6,886 nucleotides of DNA from Wolbachia sp. (GTDB lineage Bacteria; Pseudomonadota; Alphaproteobacteria; Rickettsiales; Anaplasmataceae): the NCBI GenBank assembly GCA_028803175.1, contig JARBCG010000139.1:1-6886 (forward strand), written 5' to 3'. A program made the position numbers and the translations under genes. Below the pieces are notes generated by a model. That model was not told the origin of the DNA. It ran no database searches and worked only from the letters and a program-made list of their open reading frames with translations. Shown one piece after another: positions 1-6,611 of the stretch. Every line of letters begins with the position of its first letter. Position 1 is the first letter of the stretch.

Positions 1-84
1 GAGGGAAAGAATAGCATAGAATTATTTTGCTTTGTAGATGATTTTTGCAAAATAGTAGATGAAAAATGTGCAGACAAATTCTAA
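1..84 (+). pseudogene. Possible N-terminal scrap of a DDE transposase
   Basis: Reading frame 1 is open from the window edge to a TAA at 82-84. It encodes 27 residues containing IELFCFVDDFCKIVDEKC. The pattern of a hydrophobic Phe-rich stretch followed by VDDFCK resembles the first residues of IS982/IS4-type DDE transposases. That resemblance is recalled, not searched. The frame ends abruptly and no further transposase sequence follows, so if the reading is right this is a truncated 5' end. The true start lies at or beyond the left edge. It could also be the tail of an unrelated gene. Confidence 0.35.
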
Positions 85-220
85 AGCCATTACTATAATA
101 CTGTTTTATAAACAATCCAGATGCGAAAATTTTAAAGCTTTTTATATGGCGAGGTAGGTGGGTTAACACTCTTGCCTTAAGGAAAACACTTTAGTATAAC
201 ATACCTTAGTGTTAGACTAC

Positions 221-240
221 TTTAGTATGGTTTAGTATGG
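221..240 (+). repeat. Tandem 10-bp repeat, two copies
   Basis: TTTAGTATGG occurs twice in perfect tandem. It lies in the upstream flank of the IS200-type relic. The second relic (6660-6687) carries a related TTTAGTATAA...TTTAGTATGG arrangement, so the motif belongs to the element. Confidence 0.6.
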
Positions 241-255
241 ATTACAAACAGTGTT

Positions 256-270
256 CTGTACTAAGTACAG
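256..270. repeat. Small perfect inverted repeat
   Basis: CTGTAC-TAA-GTACAG forms a hairpin with 6-bp arms and a 3-base loop, between the left flank and the tnpA remnant. It is not preserved in copy B, which lacks this stretch. No function is claimed. Confidence 0.4.
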
Positions 271-309
271 ATTAAGTACGTATATAGAATACTTACAGGT
301 CAAACAACA

Positions 310-650
310 GTGCATAGTAAAGAAATTATCATGGAAGTATGTACTGCAAACTACGTAGATATCGTAAGAGGTAATATTACTCCTGACCACATGCTAATCT
401 CAATGTCTCCCGGCATGGCGCTATCTAGGTTTGTACAGTATATTAATGGAAAGAGTAGTCACAAGTTATTCCAGGAATTTGAACGCTTAAGAAAAAGAAA
501 AAAAAGAAAAAGATATTTTGGGCAGCACCTTTGGCAAGAGGATACTTTTTTGTTAAAGTTGGCAATGTGAATTCTACAGATGTATAGAAGTATATCGAAG
601 AACAAGGAAATCCTCATGGCCATTCTAATGATTTTAATATTGAGTTTTAA
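310..650 (+). pseudogene. tnpA: IS200/IS605-family Y1 transposase TnpA, broken
   Basis: TnpA of this family is a small single-strand transposase with an HUH motif and one catalytic tyrosine. The first frame (GTG at 310, stop at 568-570) gives GNITPDHMLISMSP, FVQYINGKSSHKL and YFGQHLW, all hallmarks of the family. One base appears lost near 534. In the next frame the homology continues as ARGYFFVKVGNVNSTDV, meets TAG at 585-587, then reads KYIEEQGNPHGHSNDF to TAA at 648-650. The HUH motif, normally H-x-H, is reduced to a single His (residue 27), and the N-terminal ~50 residues are missing. A Lys/Arg-rich insertion sits before YFGQHLW. The presumed catalytic Tyr lies just after the TAG. It cannot be functional. 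Confidence 0.8.
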
Positions 651-861
651 AACTCATAATCTGCTTTACATGCGTTTTTTTAACCACAAGCTTTAGCTAG
701 TTGTAATTGATAAAAAATCATACTAAAAAATAGTCTGGGCAAATAGGTACATTGTAGTTTTTATTAGATTAATTAATATGTAAATATTTTTCATGATTTA
801 TAAAAAATTGGATTACTTTTAAAAAAATGGTCTAGACAAATTGGTGCACTATAAAATATAA
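651..861. other. AT-rich intergenic stretch with a diverged direct repeat
   Basis: No gene is visible between the tnpA relic and the end of coaE. The one structure noted is a pair of related segments, 731-756 and 828-853, that match at 19 of 26 positions and are each preceded by an A-run. The core is TAGTCTGGGCAAATAGGTAC in the first and TGGTCTAGACAAATTGGTGC in the second, 97 bases apart. They may be remnants of a duplicated segment or of mobile-element ends. Confidence 0.45.
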
Positions 862-893
862 GATATCAATCATTGGTGTCATTGCTTGATATC
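862..893 (-). terminator. Hairpin at the 3' end of coaE, possible weak terminator
   Basis: Perfect 8-bp arms GATATCAA (862-869) and TTGATATC (886-893) enclose a 16-base loop. The hairpin covers the last codons and stop of coaE. Downstream on the minus strand comes an AT-rich run (TTATATTTTATAG), not a clean T-tract, and the stem is AT-rich, so termination strength is doubtful. Confidence 0.3.
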
Positions 894-1471
894 AGACTAA
901 ATGAATTCACTATTTTCTTTACTTGAGAAAAAACACATTCCTTATTTACATTTGCATCAATGATAAAATCACTCAGCTTCCTTTTTTCTTCTATTGGCAA
1001 CTGAACTTTGGAGATAAGATTAAGTTTCTCTTTATCTAGATTGCGTCCACTTAGTCTTTGGTCTTGCACAGCACTATTTGCGTGAACGAAAATAATAAAG
1101 TTACAATATAAACGAAACTTTGTTTCTAACAGCAGCGGAACATCTAAAATTAAGAGTTTTTTATTGATTTTTTTCTCATCAGCAAGAAAAAAATCTAATT
1201 TATTCAACACAGCAGAATGAACAAGAGATTGAAACTCTATCCAATTTTCATCATAATCTAAAAAATATTTTGATAGTTCTGTTCTGTCTATTTTCCTACC
1301 TGTTACTGATTTAGGAAAATACTTTTCTGCATAATCGACTATATCCTTATTCGTTTCATATAGTTGATGCACGATAAAATCAGCATCAAACACAGCAGCA
1401 CCAAGCTTTTCAAAGCAGCTTGCTACAAAGCTCTTCCCTACTCCAATTCCACCTGTTAAACCTATTATCAT
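866..1471 (-). CDS. coaE: Dephospho-CoA kinase
   Basis: CoaE phosphorylates the 3'-hydroxyl of the ribose of dephospho-CoA with ATP, the last step of coenzyme A synthesis, in the cytoplasm. The protein has 201 residues, typical for the family. It opens with the P-loop GGIGVGKS (7-14), then DAD (29-31), the core motif VPLLLE (111-116), the lid region with Q138, R139 and R143, Q157, and a C-terminal KRKLSDFIID segment (163-172) matching the usual KR..AD.VI. The common HP dipeptide of the family is HS here (85-86). The ATG at 1471 puts the P-loop in the normal position. No clear Shine-Dalgarno precedes it. The gene stands alone: the broken gene upstream ends 13 bases before it. No frame damage is visible and it is presumably functional. 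Confidence 0.95.
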   Translation of the reverse strand: MIIGLTGGIGVGKSFVASCFEKLGAAVFDADFIVHQLYETNKDIVDYAEKYFPKSVTGRKIDRTELSKYFLDYDENWIEFQSLVHSAVLNKLDFFLADEKKINKKLLILDVPLLLETKFRLYCNFIIFVHANSAVQDQRLSGRNLDKEKLNLISKVQLPIEEKRKLSDFIIDANVNKECVFSQVKKIVNSFSLISSNDTND

Positions 1472-1484
1472 ACAAATTTTGACA

Positions 1485-2016
1485 CTAATTGCCGTATATT
1501 ATAACCCATTTTTTGCATACACCTGAAGGTTCTATTTCTGTACACTTCTTCCAACCAATATCATAATTATATTTAGATTCACATTCACCATGTGCACAAG
1601 TGTTAATTGTGTTAATACTATAATAAAATGAAGCAAACCAAATATGTTCGCTACCTATACTTATTCCTTGATAATCGACAAATAAATTACAGAATTCCTT
1701 TTCTTTAATTACTTGTTTTATGCTATCAGTGATAAGCTAGTCGTAAGATTCAATAAATTGTTCTGGAGAATTAATTCTTATGTGTTATTCCCCATACCAA
1801 TAGCAAGGATAATACAGAAGCTTCGAAAACGTTTTAGGATCATTATTATAAACTGCACCTTCAGGGAAGCCAAAAATTATTTCATCTTCTGAGGAGAGAT
1901 ACTACGCCAAGATACTCTTTCATATACATTTTCTTCTTTATATTTACTGGCATGTAAGTCAAAACTATATATCAAACCAAACAACAAAAACAGGATAAAT
2001 AATTTTATTTCTTCAA
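1485..2016 (-). pseudogene. Broken gene for a small secreted protein of unknown function
   Basis: Minus-strand translation gives a continuous protein-like sequence only if lesions are bridged. The start is unclear: a TTG at 2014-2016 would need one base added in an A-run to enter the main frame. The N-terminus reads KLFILFLLFGLIYSFDLHAS, a good signal peptide with a plausible cleavage after LHA. A frameshift near 1893 leads to SEDEIIFGFPEGAVYNNDPK. In-frame stops TAA (1785-1787) and TAG (1737-1739) follow. The last 84 codons are intact and include FCNLFVDYQGISIGSEHIWF, several cysteines and WKKCTEIEPSGVCKKW, ending at TAG 1485-1487. The YQG...IWF pattern recalls a widespread type of exported hypothetical protein, but I cannot name the family. 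It lies between nuoH and coaE on the same strand. Confidence 0.6.
1498..1503 (-). promoter_or_regulatory. Candidate -10 box for coaE
   Basis: A perfect TATAAT on the minus strand ends 26 bases upstream of the coaE ATG. It would start transcription about 20 bases before the gene. No convincing -35 hexamer lies 16-18 bases further upstream. The box sits inside the last codons of the adjacent broken gene. Confidence 0.4.
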
Positions 2017-2030
2017 TATAATTACCTTAC

Positions 2031-2050
2031 TACCTAGTATTAGCTAGGTA
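2031..2050 (-). terminator. Stem-loop spanning the nuoH stop codon
   Basis: Perfect 7-bp arms TACCTAG (2031-2037) and CTAGGTA (2044-2050) flank a 6-base loop containing the nuoH TAA. No T-tract follows on the minus strand, so it is not a standard intrinsic terminator. It could protect the 3' end of the nuo message or be fortuitous. Confidence 0.3.
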
Positions 2051-3056
2051 AATTTCCTGTAAAAAGTAACACCCCTGATACTAAGACTACCCAAAATACT
2101 GAAATTGGTAGAAATACTTTCCAGCCAAGGCGCATTAGTTGATCATAACGGTAGCGAGGTATTGTAGCTCTAATCCAAATGAATATAAATAGAAGTACGA
2201 CTATTTTTAAAACAAACCAAATTAGGCCTGGAATTTTATACAGCAAACTGAGATCCAGTGGAGGATACCATCCTCCGAGAAAAAAGATTGTCATCATAGC
2301 GCTTGCTAAAATCATATTTGCATATTCTCCAAGAAAAAAGAGGGCAAAAGGCATGGATGAATATTCAATGTTATACCCGGTAACGAGTTCTGATTCAGCT
2401 TCTGCTAAATCAAATGGATGACGGTTAGTTTCTGCAAGAAGAGAAATAAAAAATATTACTCCAATGGGCATTAGTAGTAAATTAACCAAAAATGGCATAT
2501 TGTGTTTTGTTACCACCATCTCTCCGAGATTTAATGTGCCAGTAGTAATCACAACTATAGCAACTATTAACCCTATTGAAACTTCATATGAGATCATTTG
2601 AGCAGCTGATCTTATAGCACCGAGGAATGCATAATTAGAGTTGCTTGACCAACCTGCAATGATTATACCATATACTCCAAAAGATGATATGGCCAACACA
2701 TAAAGCACTCCAACATTTATGTTAGATATAACTTTTGGAATTACTATCTGTTGACCATTTTCTACAATAATCTCGGCACCAAATGGTATAACTGCCCACG
2801 CAATCAATGCTAAAATAAAGGTTAGCATTGGAGCCATAATAAACAATGTTGTGTTTGCTTTAAATGGTATTATCGGCTCTTTAATTAATAATTTAATGGC
2901 ATCTGCAAACGGCTGCAATAATCCAAAAGGCCCAACTACACTTGGACCATGTCTCAGCTGAATTGCAGCAATAATTTTACGTTCAAAGTATACTAGGTAT
3001 GCAACTGAAAGCAACAGAGGAATAAGAAGAAAGATAATTTTAAGCACCAGAGACAT
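2040..3056 (-). CDS. nuoH: NADH-quinone oxidoreductase subunit H
   Basis: NuoH (ND1 of mitochondria) is the membrane subunit of complex I that joins the peripheral arm to the proton-pumping arm and forms much of the quinone cavity. The 338 residues are normal length, with about eight membrane helices. Diagnostic motifs are all present: ERK (25-27) after the first helix, RHGP (35-38), QPFADAIKLLIKE (48-60), GWSSNSNYAFLGAIRSAAQ (135-153), the quinone-site signature ETNRHPFDLAEAESELVTG (209-227) followed by EYSSMPFALFFLGEY, and RATIPRYRYDQLMRLGWK (296-313). The ATG at 3056 follows AGGA by five bases. It is the last intact gene of the operon, 6 bases after the NuoH-like small gene. The usual next gene, nuoI, is not downstream; a broken unrelated gene is there instead. 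Confidence 0.97.
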   Translation of the reverse strand: MSLVLKIIFLLIPLLLSVAYLVYFERKIIAAIQLRHGPSVVGPFGLLQPFADAIKLLIKEPIIPFKANTTLFIMAPMLTFILALIAWAVIPFGAEIIVENGQQIVIPKVISNINVGVLYVLAISSFGVYGIIIAGWSSNSNYAFLGAIRSAAQMISYEVSIGLIVAIVVITTGTLNLGEMVVTKHNMPFLVNLLLMPIGVIFFISLLAETNRHPFDLAEAESELVTGYNIEYSSMPFALFFLGEYANMILASAMMTIFFLGGWYPPLDLSLLYKIPGLIWFVLKIVVLLFIFIWIRATIPRYRYDQLMRLGWKVFLPISVFWVVLVSGVLLFTGNLPS

Positions 3057-3062
3057 ATAATC

Positions 3063-3509
3063 CTAGGCCACAAAAATGATCTGTAATTCTAAGAACCAAC
3101 AGCATAGCAAGTACTGTAGAGAAATCACAGAGAAACCATTTGATACCATTAAAACAAGAATTGCTACATTTTTTGATGTACCATTTCTGTCCAGCTTGCT
3201 GCAATAGTATGATATACATGCAGCTAATGCTAGAATCAGAAATATAATTCCTACGTATGTCCCAATGTATGCTATAAGATGTTTTCCTTGATTTTTGCTT
3301 AATGTTATAAATTTTATCGCAACCAACACAGGACCACTGATAAGTAGCTTTCCAATATCTGCACATAACTGTACTAACGTATATGGTTTCTGTTCTGCAT
3401 TTGGGTCTTGTTTACCTGTAATAGTAACAGTTGCTTTATATTGCCAATATACAAAAATCAGCAGTAAAAAAGGCATTAAAACAAATAAAACATTAACTGA
3501 TGTAATCAT
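3063..3509 (-). CDS. Membrane protein resembling a truncated, diverged NuoH
   Basis: This intact gene encodes 148 residues. The ATG at 3509 overlaps the nuoG TGA (ATGA, 3506-3509) and has AAAGG seven bases upstream; an earlier ATG at 3527 would add six residues but is less likely. Predicted membrane helices lie at about 5-22, 79-102 and 114-138. By eye it is colinear with the NuoH beside it: F9, L11, P13, L15 and L16 are identical; QLCADIGKLLISGP (47-60) matches NuoH QPFADAIKLLIKEP (48-61) at 8 of 14; and N114, V115, L118, F126 and V128 match at the same residue numbers. It lacks ERK, RHGP and everything beyond NuoH helix 3, including the quinone signature, so it cannot replace NuoH. It may be an accessory complex I subunit, or a decaying duplicate with an open frame. 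The tight coupling argues it is translated. Homology is inferred by eye only. Confidence 0.75.
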   Translation of the reverse strand: MITSVNVLFVLMPFLLLIFVYWQYKATVTITGKQDPNAEQKPYTLVQLCADIGKLLISGPVLVAIKFITLSKNQGKHLIAYIGTYVGIIFLILALAACISYYCSKLDRNGTSKNVAILVLMVSNGFSVISLQYLLCCWFLELQIIFVA

Positions 3510-5542
3510 AAAAAAGCCTTTGTACAATCTGACATTATTTTCGAAGCACGACTGATTGAATCTGTCATATAAAAATTATATTCTTTAAGAGAGAAATGTA
3601 CTCCACTTAATTTTATTGTATCGCAATCAACCGATACCCATTTATTCCTTACTATTTGATCATAATTTCTAAACTGCAAGCCAATAGTGTCTAATTTTTT
3701 TCTTACATCAAACAGGCTATCATATGGCAAAGAAACACCCAAATACTGTGAAAGATTTTTGATAATCAACCAGTCTTCTTTTGCTTCACCTGGAGGTGAT
3801 ACAGCTAAATTTGTTCTTTGTGCCCTACCTTCGGTGTTTACATATGTCGCATACTTTTCTGTATATGCAGCACCAGGAAATATAACATCTGCTACATGTG
3901 CACCTTTATCACCATGATGACCTTGATAAATTACGAATGCGTTTTCTAATTTTGATGTATCAATTTCATCTGCACCAAGAAGATAAACAACTTCTATTTC
4001 ACCACTTTCTGCATTTTCTAGTATTTGATTGGTATCTTTCCCACCTCTTTTAGGAACAAACCCAACGTCCAGCCCACCAACTCTTGCTGCTGCTTTATGA
4101 AGAACATTAAAGCCATTCCAGTTATCTCTTATCATATTAAATTTTTCTGCAATTTTACCAGCTAAAGCTAGAATTGAATAAGCATCATTTCTAACTAATG
4201 CATCTTGACCGATAATTAGCATAGGATTTTTAGAAACATTTAGCAGCTCACAAAATTTATGATTTCTTTCTACTATTTCACTTAAAATGTTTGGGTTATC
4301 ACCTAGTTTTTCAACATGGTACAAATATTCAATATCAGGACCAATGCTTGCAACATTAAAACCACCTTGTAGATATCTCTTTCTTAAACGTGCATTGATG
4401 ATTGGTGCTTCTATCCTCGGATTTGTGTTGATAAATAAGCATAAATCTGCATTTTCTATACCTTCGATGGTGGTGTTAAACACATATGATACACGATTAT
4501 TTGGCGTCAATTTTGCACCATCTTGCCTGCAGTCTATATTATATGAGCCAAGCTTCTGCATCATTTCTTTGAGTAAAAGCATAGATTCGCAATCCGCTAA
4601 ATCACCTGCAATTGCAGCTATTTTACTTGATTTTATATTTTTTAATTTTTCTGCAGCAACAGTCAATGCTTCATCCCAGCTCACTTGAACAAATCTTCCA
4701 TTTTTCTTTACATAAGGACGATCAAGGCGCTGAACCTTTAAACCATCATAAGCAAAACGAGTTTTATCAGATATCCACTCCTCGTTAATTTCCTCGTTGA
4801 GTCTTGGTAGTATTCGCATAACTTCAGGACCACGATAATCAACTCTAATGTTGCTTCCCACAGCATCAAGCACATCTATAGTTTCATAACATGAAAGCTC
4901 CCATGAACGGGATTTAAAAGAGTAAGGCTTAGAAGTTAAGGCACCAACAGGACATAGATCTATGATATTTCCAGATAATTCAGAATTTATATACCTTTCT
5001 ATGTAAGTACCAATTTCTACATTCTCTCCTCTTCCAATTCCTCCGAGTTCATTTGTACCTGCAACATCAGACAAAAATCTAACACAGCGAGTACAATGAA
5101 TGCATCGATTCATTGCAGTCTCAATAAGCGGACCAAAGTTTTTCTTTGGCACAGCTCTTTTATACTCATCAAGCCTACTAACCCCTTTTCCATACGTCAT
5201 TGTGATGTCTTGCAAGTCGCATTCACCACCTTGGTCACAGATAGGGCAATCGAGCGGATGATTAATAAGTAGAAATTCAAGCACACCCTCACGTGCTTTC
5301 TTAATTTTTGGAGTATCAGTATGAATCACCATTCCCTCTGCAACAGGCACAGCACAAGAAGCCACTGGCTTTTGAGGTCCTCCCTCTACTTCCACTAAGC
5401 ACATCCTACAACTACCAGCAACTGCTAAGCGCTCATGATAACAAAAGCGTGGAATTTCAACTCCTGCTATTTCACAAGCCTGAATTATAGTGAGCCCATG
5501 CTCCACCTCACATTCTTTAGAATTAATAGTAACCTTAACCAC
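3506..5542 (-). CDS. nuoG: NADH-quinone oxidoreductase subunit G
   Basis: NuoG (75-kDa subunit) is the large iron-sulphur protein of the complex I peripheral arm, passing electrons from NuoF towards NuoI. The 678 residues match the alphaproteobacterial and mitochondrial length. The N-terminal ferredoxin domain has 2Fe-2S ligands C34, C45, C48 and C63. Next come the His/Cys 4Fe-4S site H95, C99, C102 and C108 (HPLDCPICDQGGEC), and a second 4Fe-4S site C147, C150, C153 and C197 (RCIHCTRC...LCPVGAL). From about 215 follows the molybdopterin-oxidoreductase-like domain (EEWISDKTRFAYDGL at 254-268), ending in FYMTDSISRAS. The extra N7 cluster cysteines of Escherichia coli NuoG are absent, as in the mitochondrial form. 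Translation starts at GTG 5542, 13 bases after the upstream small gene, with TAGG about nine bases before it. The 3' end overlaps the NuoH-like gene. Confidence 0.97.
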   Translation of the reverse strand: MVKVTINSKECEVEHGLTIIQACEIAGVEIPRFCYHERLAVAGSCRMCLVEVEGGPQKPVASCAVPVAEGMVIHTDTPKIKKAREGVLEFLLINHPLDCPICDQGGECDLQDITMTYGKGVSRLDEYKRAVPKKNFGPLIETAMNRCIHCTRCVRFLSDVAGTNELGGIGRGENVEIGTYIERYINSELSGNIIDLCPVGALTSKPYSFKSRSWELSCYETIDVLDAVGSNIRVDYRGPEVMRILPRLNEEINEEWISDKTRFAYDGLKVQRLDRPYVKKNGRFVQVSWDEALTVAAEKLKNIKSSKIAAIAGDLADCESMLLLKEMMQKLGSYNIDCRQDGAKLTPNNRVSYVFNTTIEGIENADLCLFINTNPRIEAPIINARLRKRYLQGGFNVASIGPDIEYLYHVEKLGDNPNILSEIVERNHKFCELLNVSKNPMLIIGQDALVRNDAYSILALAGKIAEKFNMIRDNWNGFNVLHKAAARVGGLDVGFVPKRGGKDTNQILENAESGEIEVVYLLGADEIDTSKLENAFVIYQGHHGDKGAHVADVIFPGAAYTEKYATYVNTEGRAQRTNLAVSPPGEAKEDWLIIKNLSQYLGVSLPYDSLFDVRKKLDTIGLQFRNYDQIVRNKWVSVDCDTIKLSGVHFSLKEYNFYMTDSISRASKIMSDCTKAFL

Positions 5543-5555
5543 AAATTTAAACCTA

Positions 5556-5768
5556 TTATACAGCTTCCCATTTTATAGGGTTACCACTTTTTTCATCTTC
5601 AACCAAGTCGCCACTATCGTATTGAGCAGACATATAGTTCATACGTGAATCACGATCTATGTATCTAACAGGCTTTACCGGCCTACCTTTATGCATTTTC
5701 TGCTCAGCTTTTTTACGCTGAGTCGGGTTGTTTTTACTAGCCATCTTCGCTTTACCACCCACTGCCAT
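5556..5768 (-). CDS. Small basic protein of unknown function, first gene of the nuoG operon
   Basis: The gene encodes 70 residues. The N-terminal half is very rich in Lys and Arg (about residues 6-35), with no membrane segment, signal peptide or cysteine. The C-terminal half is more mixed: RYIDRDSRMNYMSAQYDSG followed by DLVEDEKSGNPIKWEAV. I do not recognise the family. It looks like a real gene: a strong AGGAG lies six bases before the ATG at 5768, a good promoter lies just upstream, and nuoG begins 13 bases after its stop. A second Met at residue 9 (5744) has no such ribosome site. Its place at the head of the operon suggests co-expression with complex I, perhaps assembly or RNA/protein binding, but that is speculation. 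Confidence 0.75.
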   Translation of the reverse strand: MAVGGKAKMASKNNPTQRKKAEQKMHKGRPVKPVRYIDRDSRMNYMSAQYDSGDLVEDEKSGNPIKWEAV

Positions 5769-5774
5769 AATTGA

Positions 5775-5779
5775 CTCCT
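5775..5779 (-). promoter_or_regulatory. Strong Shine-Dalgarno of the 70-residue gene
   Basis: AGGAG on the minus strand lies six bases before the ATG at 5768. It is the best ribosome-binding site seen in this window and decides the start in favour of residue 1 over the second Met at residue 9. Confidence 0.7.
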
Positions 5780-5795
5780 AAAAATTTCTGATTCT

Positions 5796-5823
5796 ATTTT
5801 AACACTTAAGTATATAGCGTCAA
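5796..5823 (-). promoter_or_regulatory. Candidate sigma-70 promoter of the nuoG-nuoH operon
   Basis: On the minus strand TTGACG (5818-5823) and TAAAAT (5796-5801) are separated by 16 bases, both one mismatch from consensus. Transcription would start near 5789, leaving a leader of roughly 20 bases that contains the AGGAG site. No further strong promoter was seen within the four-gene run, which is consistent with a single transcript. Confidence 0.6.
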
Positions 5824-5993
5824 TATTAAATAACTTTGAAATTCCAATTAGCCTATAAGAAATATACTCTGTACTAGAATCCAATTATATTCCATAAAAA
5901 TATAAACCGAAAGTCATCAGCATGATTCATCAATTGTTTATAAATCACATGCTATACTTGCAATAGCTATTATTTATTAATAGGGAAGCTAGA
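5824..5993. other. Divergent intergenic region
   Basis: This AT-rich spacer separates the leftward nuoG operon from the rightward broken gene. It contains TATACT (5953-5958), a 10-bp palindrome AATAGCTATT (5962-5971) and an AGGGA (5982-5986) that would serve as ribosome site for the ATG at 5994. No well-spaced -35 partner is evident for the plus-strand direction. Confidence 0.4.
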
Positions 5994-6580
5994 ATGGGTA
6001 AGGAATTTGAATCTGATGTACAAAAACAATTAAATAGGCAGGATAAAAGAATTGAATAATTTGAGAAGTAAATATTCTTCACAAAATAACGAAAAGAATT
6101 ACTCAAAAGAAAATAACAAGAATAAAGGTACAACTCTTTCATGAAATATACTAAGAGTTGCATCAACAGTATTAGCTTTTACATTGCTTGGTCCTTTGGG
6201 TTGCATAGTTGTTAGAGCTTTAGCACTCACAGATAATAAATCAAAAGGTAAATTTTCTGAGGCAGGGGAAGATTTAGCATCTAGAACAGGGAACATATTA
6301 GAAAGTTTATAGAAAATAGTTAAATCATTAATAGAAAAATTTTTACCACAGGAAAAAGAGCAAGAAGCTAGTGTGAATGGTTCAAAAACAATGAAAAGAG
6401 AACAGTTCAGTTGAGCTTAACCGCTCCAAAAGCTCGAGCATTGAAGAAATAAGAGCACAAGTAAAAGAAATAGGTAAAGAATTTAAGGAAGCTGCAACGC
6501 TATGTAGCAAAAATGTTAGCAATTAAATAGATAAAAATAGAATTAACGATATTCCTCAACAAAGAGGCATGGAACGTTAA
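5994..6580 (+). pseudogene. Broken gene for a single-span membrane protein of unknown function
   Basis: ATG at 5994, preceded by AGGGA, starts MGKEFESDVQKQLNRQDKRI and stops at TAA 6057-6059. The next frame (from 6058) continues with a polar Asn/Lys/Ser-rich stretch, a TGA at 6142-6144, then ILRVASTVLAFTLLGPLGCI, a likely membrane helix, then KFSEAGEDLASRTGNILESL, a TAG at 6310-6312, and KIVKSLIEKFLPQEKEQEAS. A second frameshift near 6400 leads to a charged, possibly coiled-coil segment SSSIEEIRAQVKEIGKEFKE. A TAA at 6524-6526 is followed in frame by NRINDIPQQRGMER and a final TAA at 6578-6580, so the original gene probably ended there. That makes two frameshifts and three premature stops, so it is not functional. 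I do not recognise the family; it looks like a lineage-specific hypothetical protein of the type common in Wolbachia. Confidence 0.6.
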
Positions 6581-6611
6581 TATGAGCAATGAATGGTAAA
6601 GTATATGTCAA

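Larger units (their letters stand above)
141..650 (+). mobile_element. Relic of an IS200/IS605-type element (copy A)
   Basis: This block contains a decayed tnpA (310-650) plus about 170 bases of upstream sequence that recurs at 6612-6794. Landmarks shared by both copies are the CCTTAAGG core (175-182 here), ACACTTTAGTATAA, TTTAGTATGG and GTAATATTACTCCTGACCA. I take the upstream part as the element's left flank, but no exact end or cleavage site could be fixed. No tnpB is present. Both copies lie on the same strand, about 6.5 kb apart, and bracket the coaE-nuo region. Confidence 0.7.

Noticed and set aside
3040..3366. 108-codon minus-strand frame overlapping the NuoH-like gene and the start of nuoH
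   Set aside because: Its composition is not protein-like and it lacks the NuoH-like alignment. The overlapping 148-residue frame has the ribosome site and the stop-start coupling, so this one is a shadow.
4287..4688. 133-codon plus-strand open frame opposite nuoG
   Set aside because: It lies wholly antisense to a well-conserved part of nuoG and has no recognisable motif.
5675..5884. 69-codon minus-strand frame across the promoter of the nuoG operon
   Set aside because: It overlaps the better supported 70-residue gene and its promoter, and has no ribosome site of comparable quality.
6099..6296. 65-codon minus-strand frame opposite the broken membrane-protein gene
   Set aside because: The plus-strand reading gives a coherent membrane helix and flanking domains; the minus-strand frame looks like its shadow.
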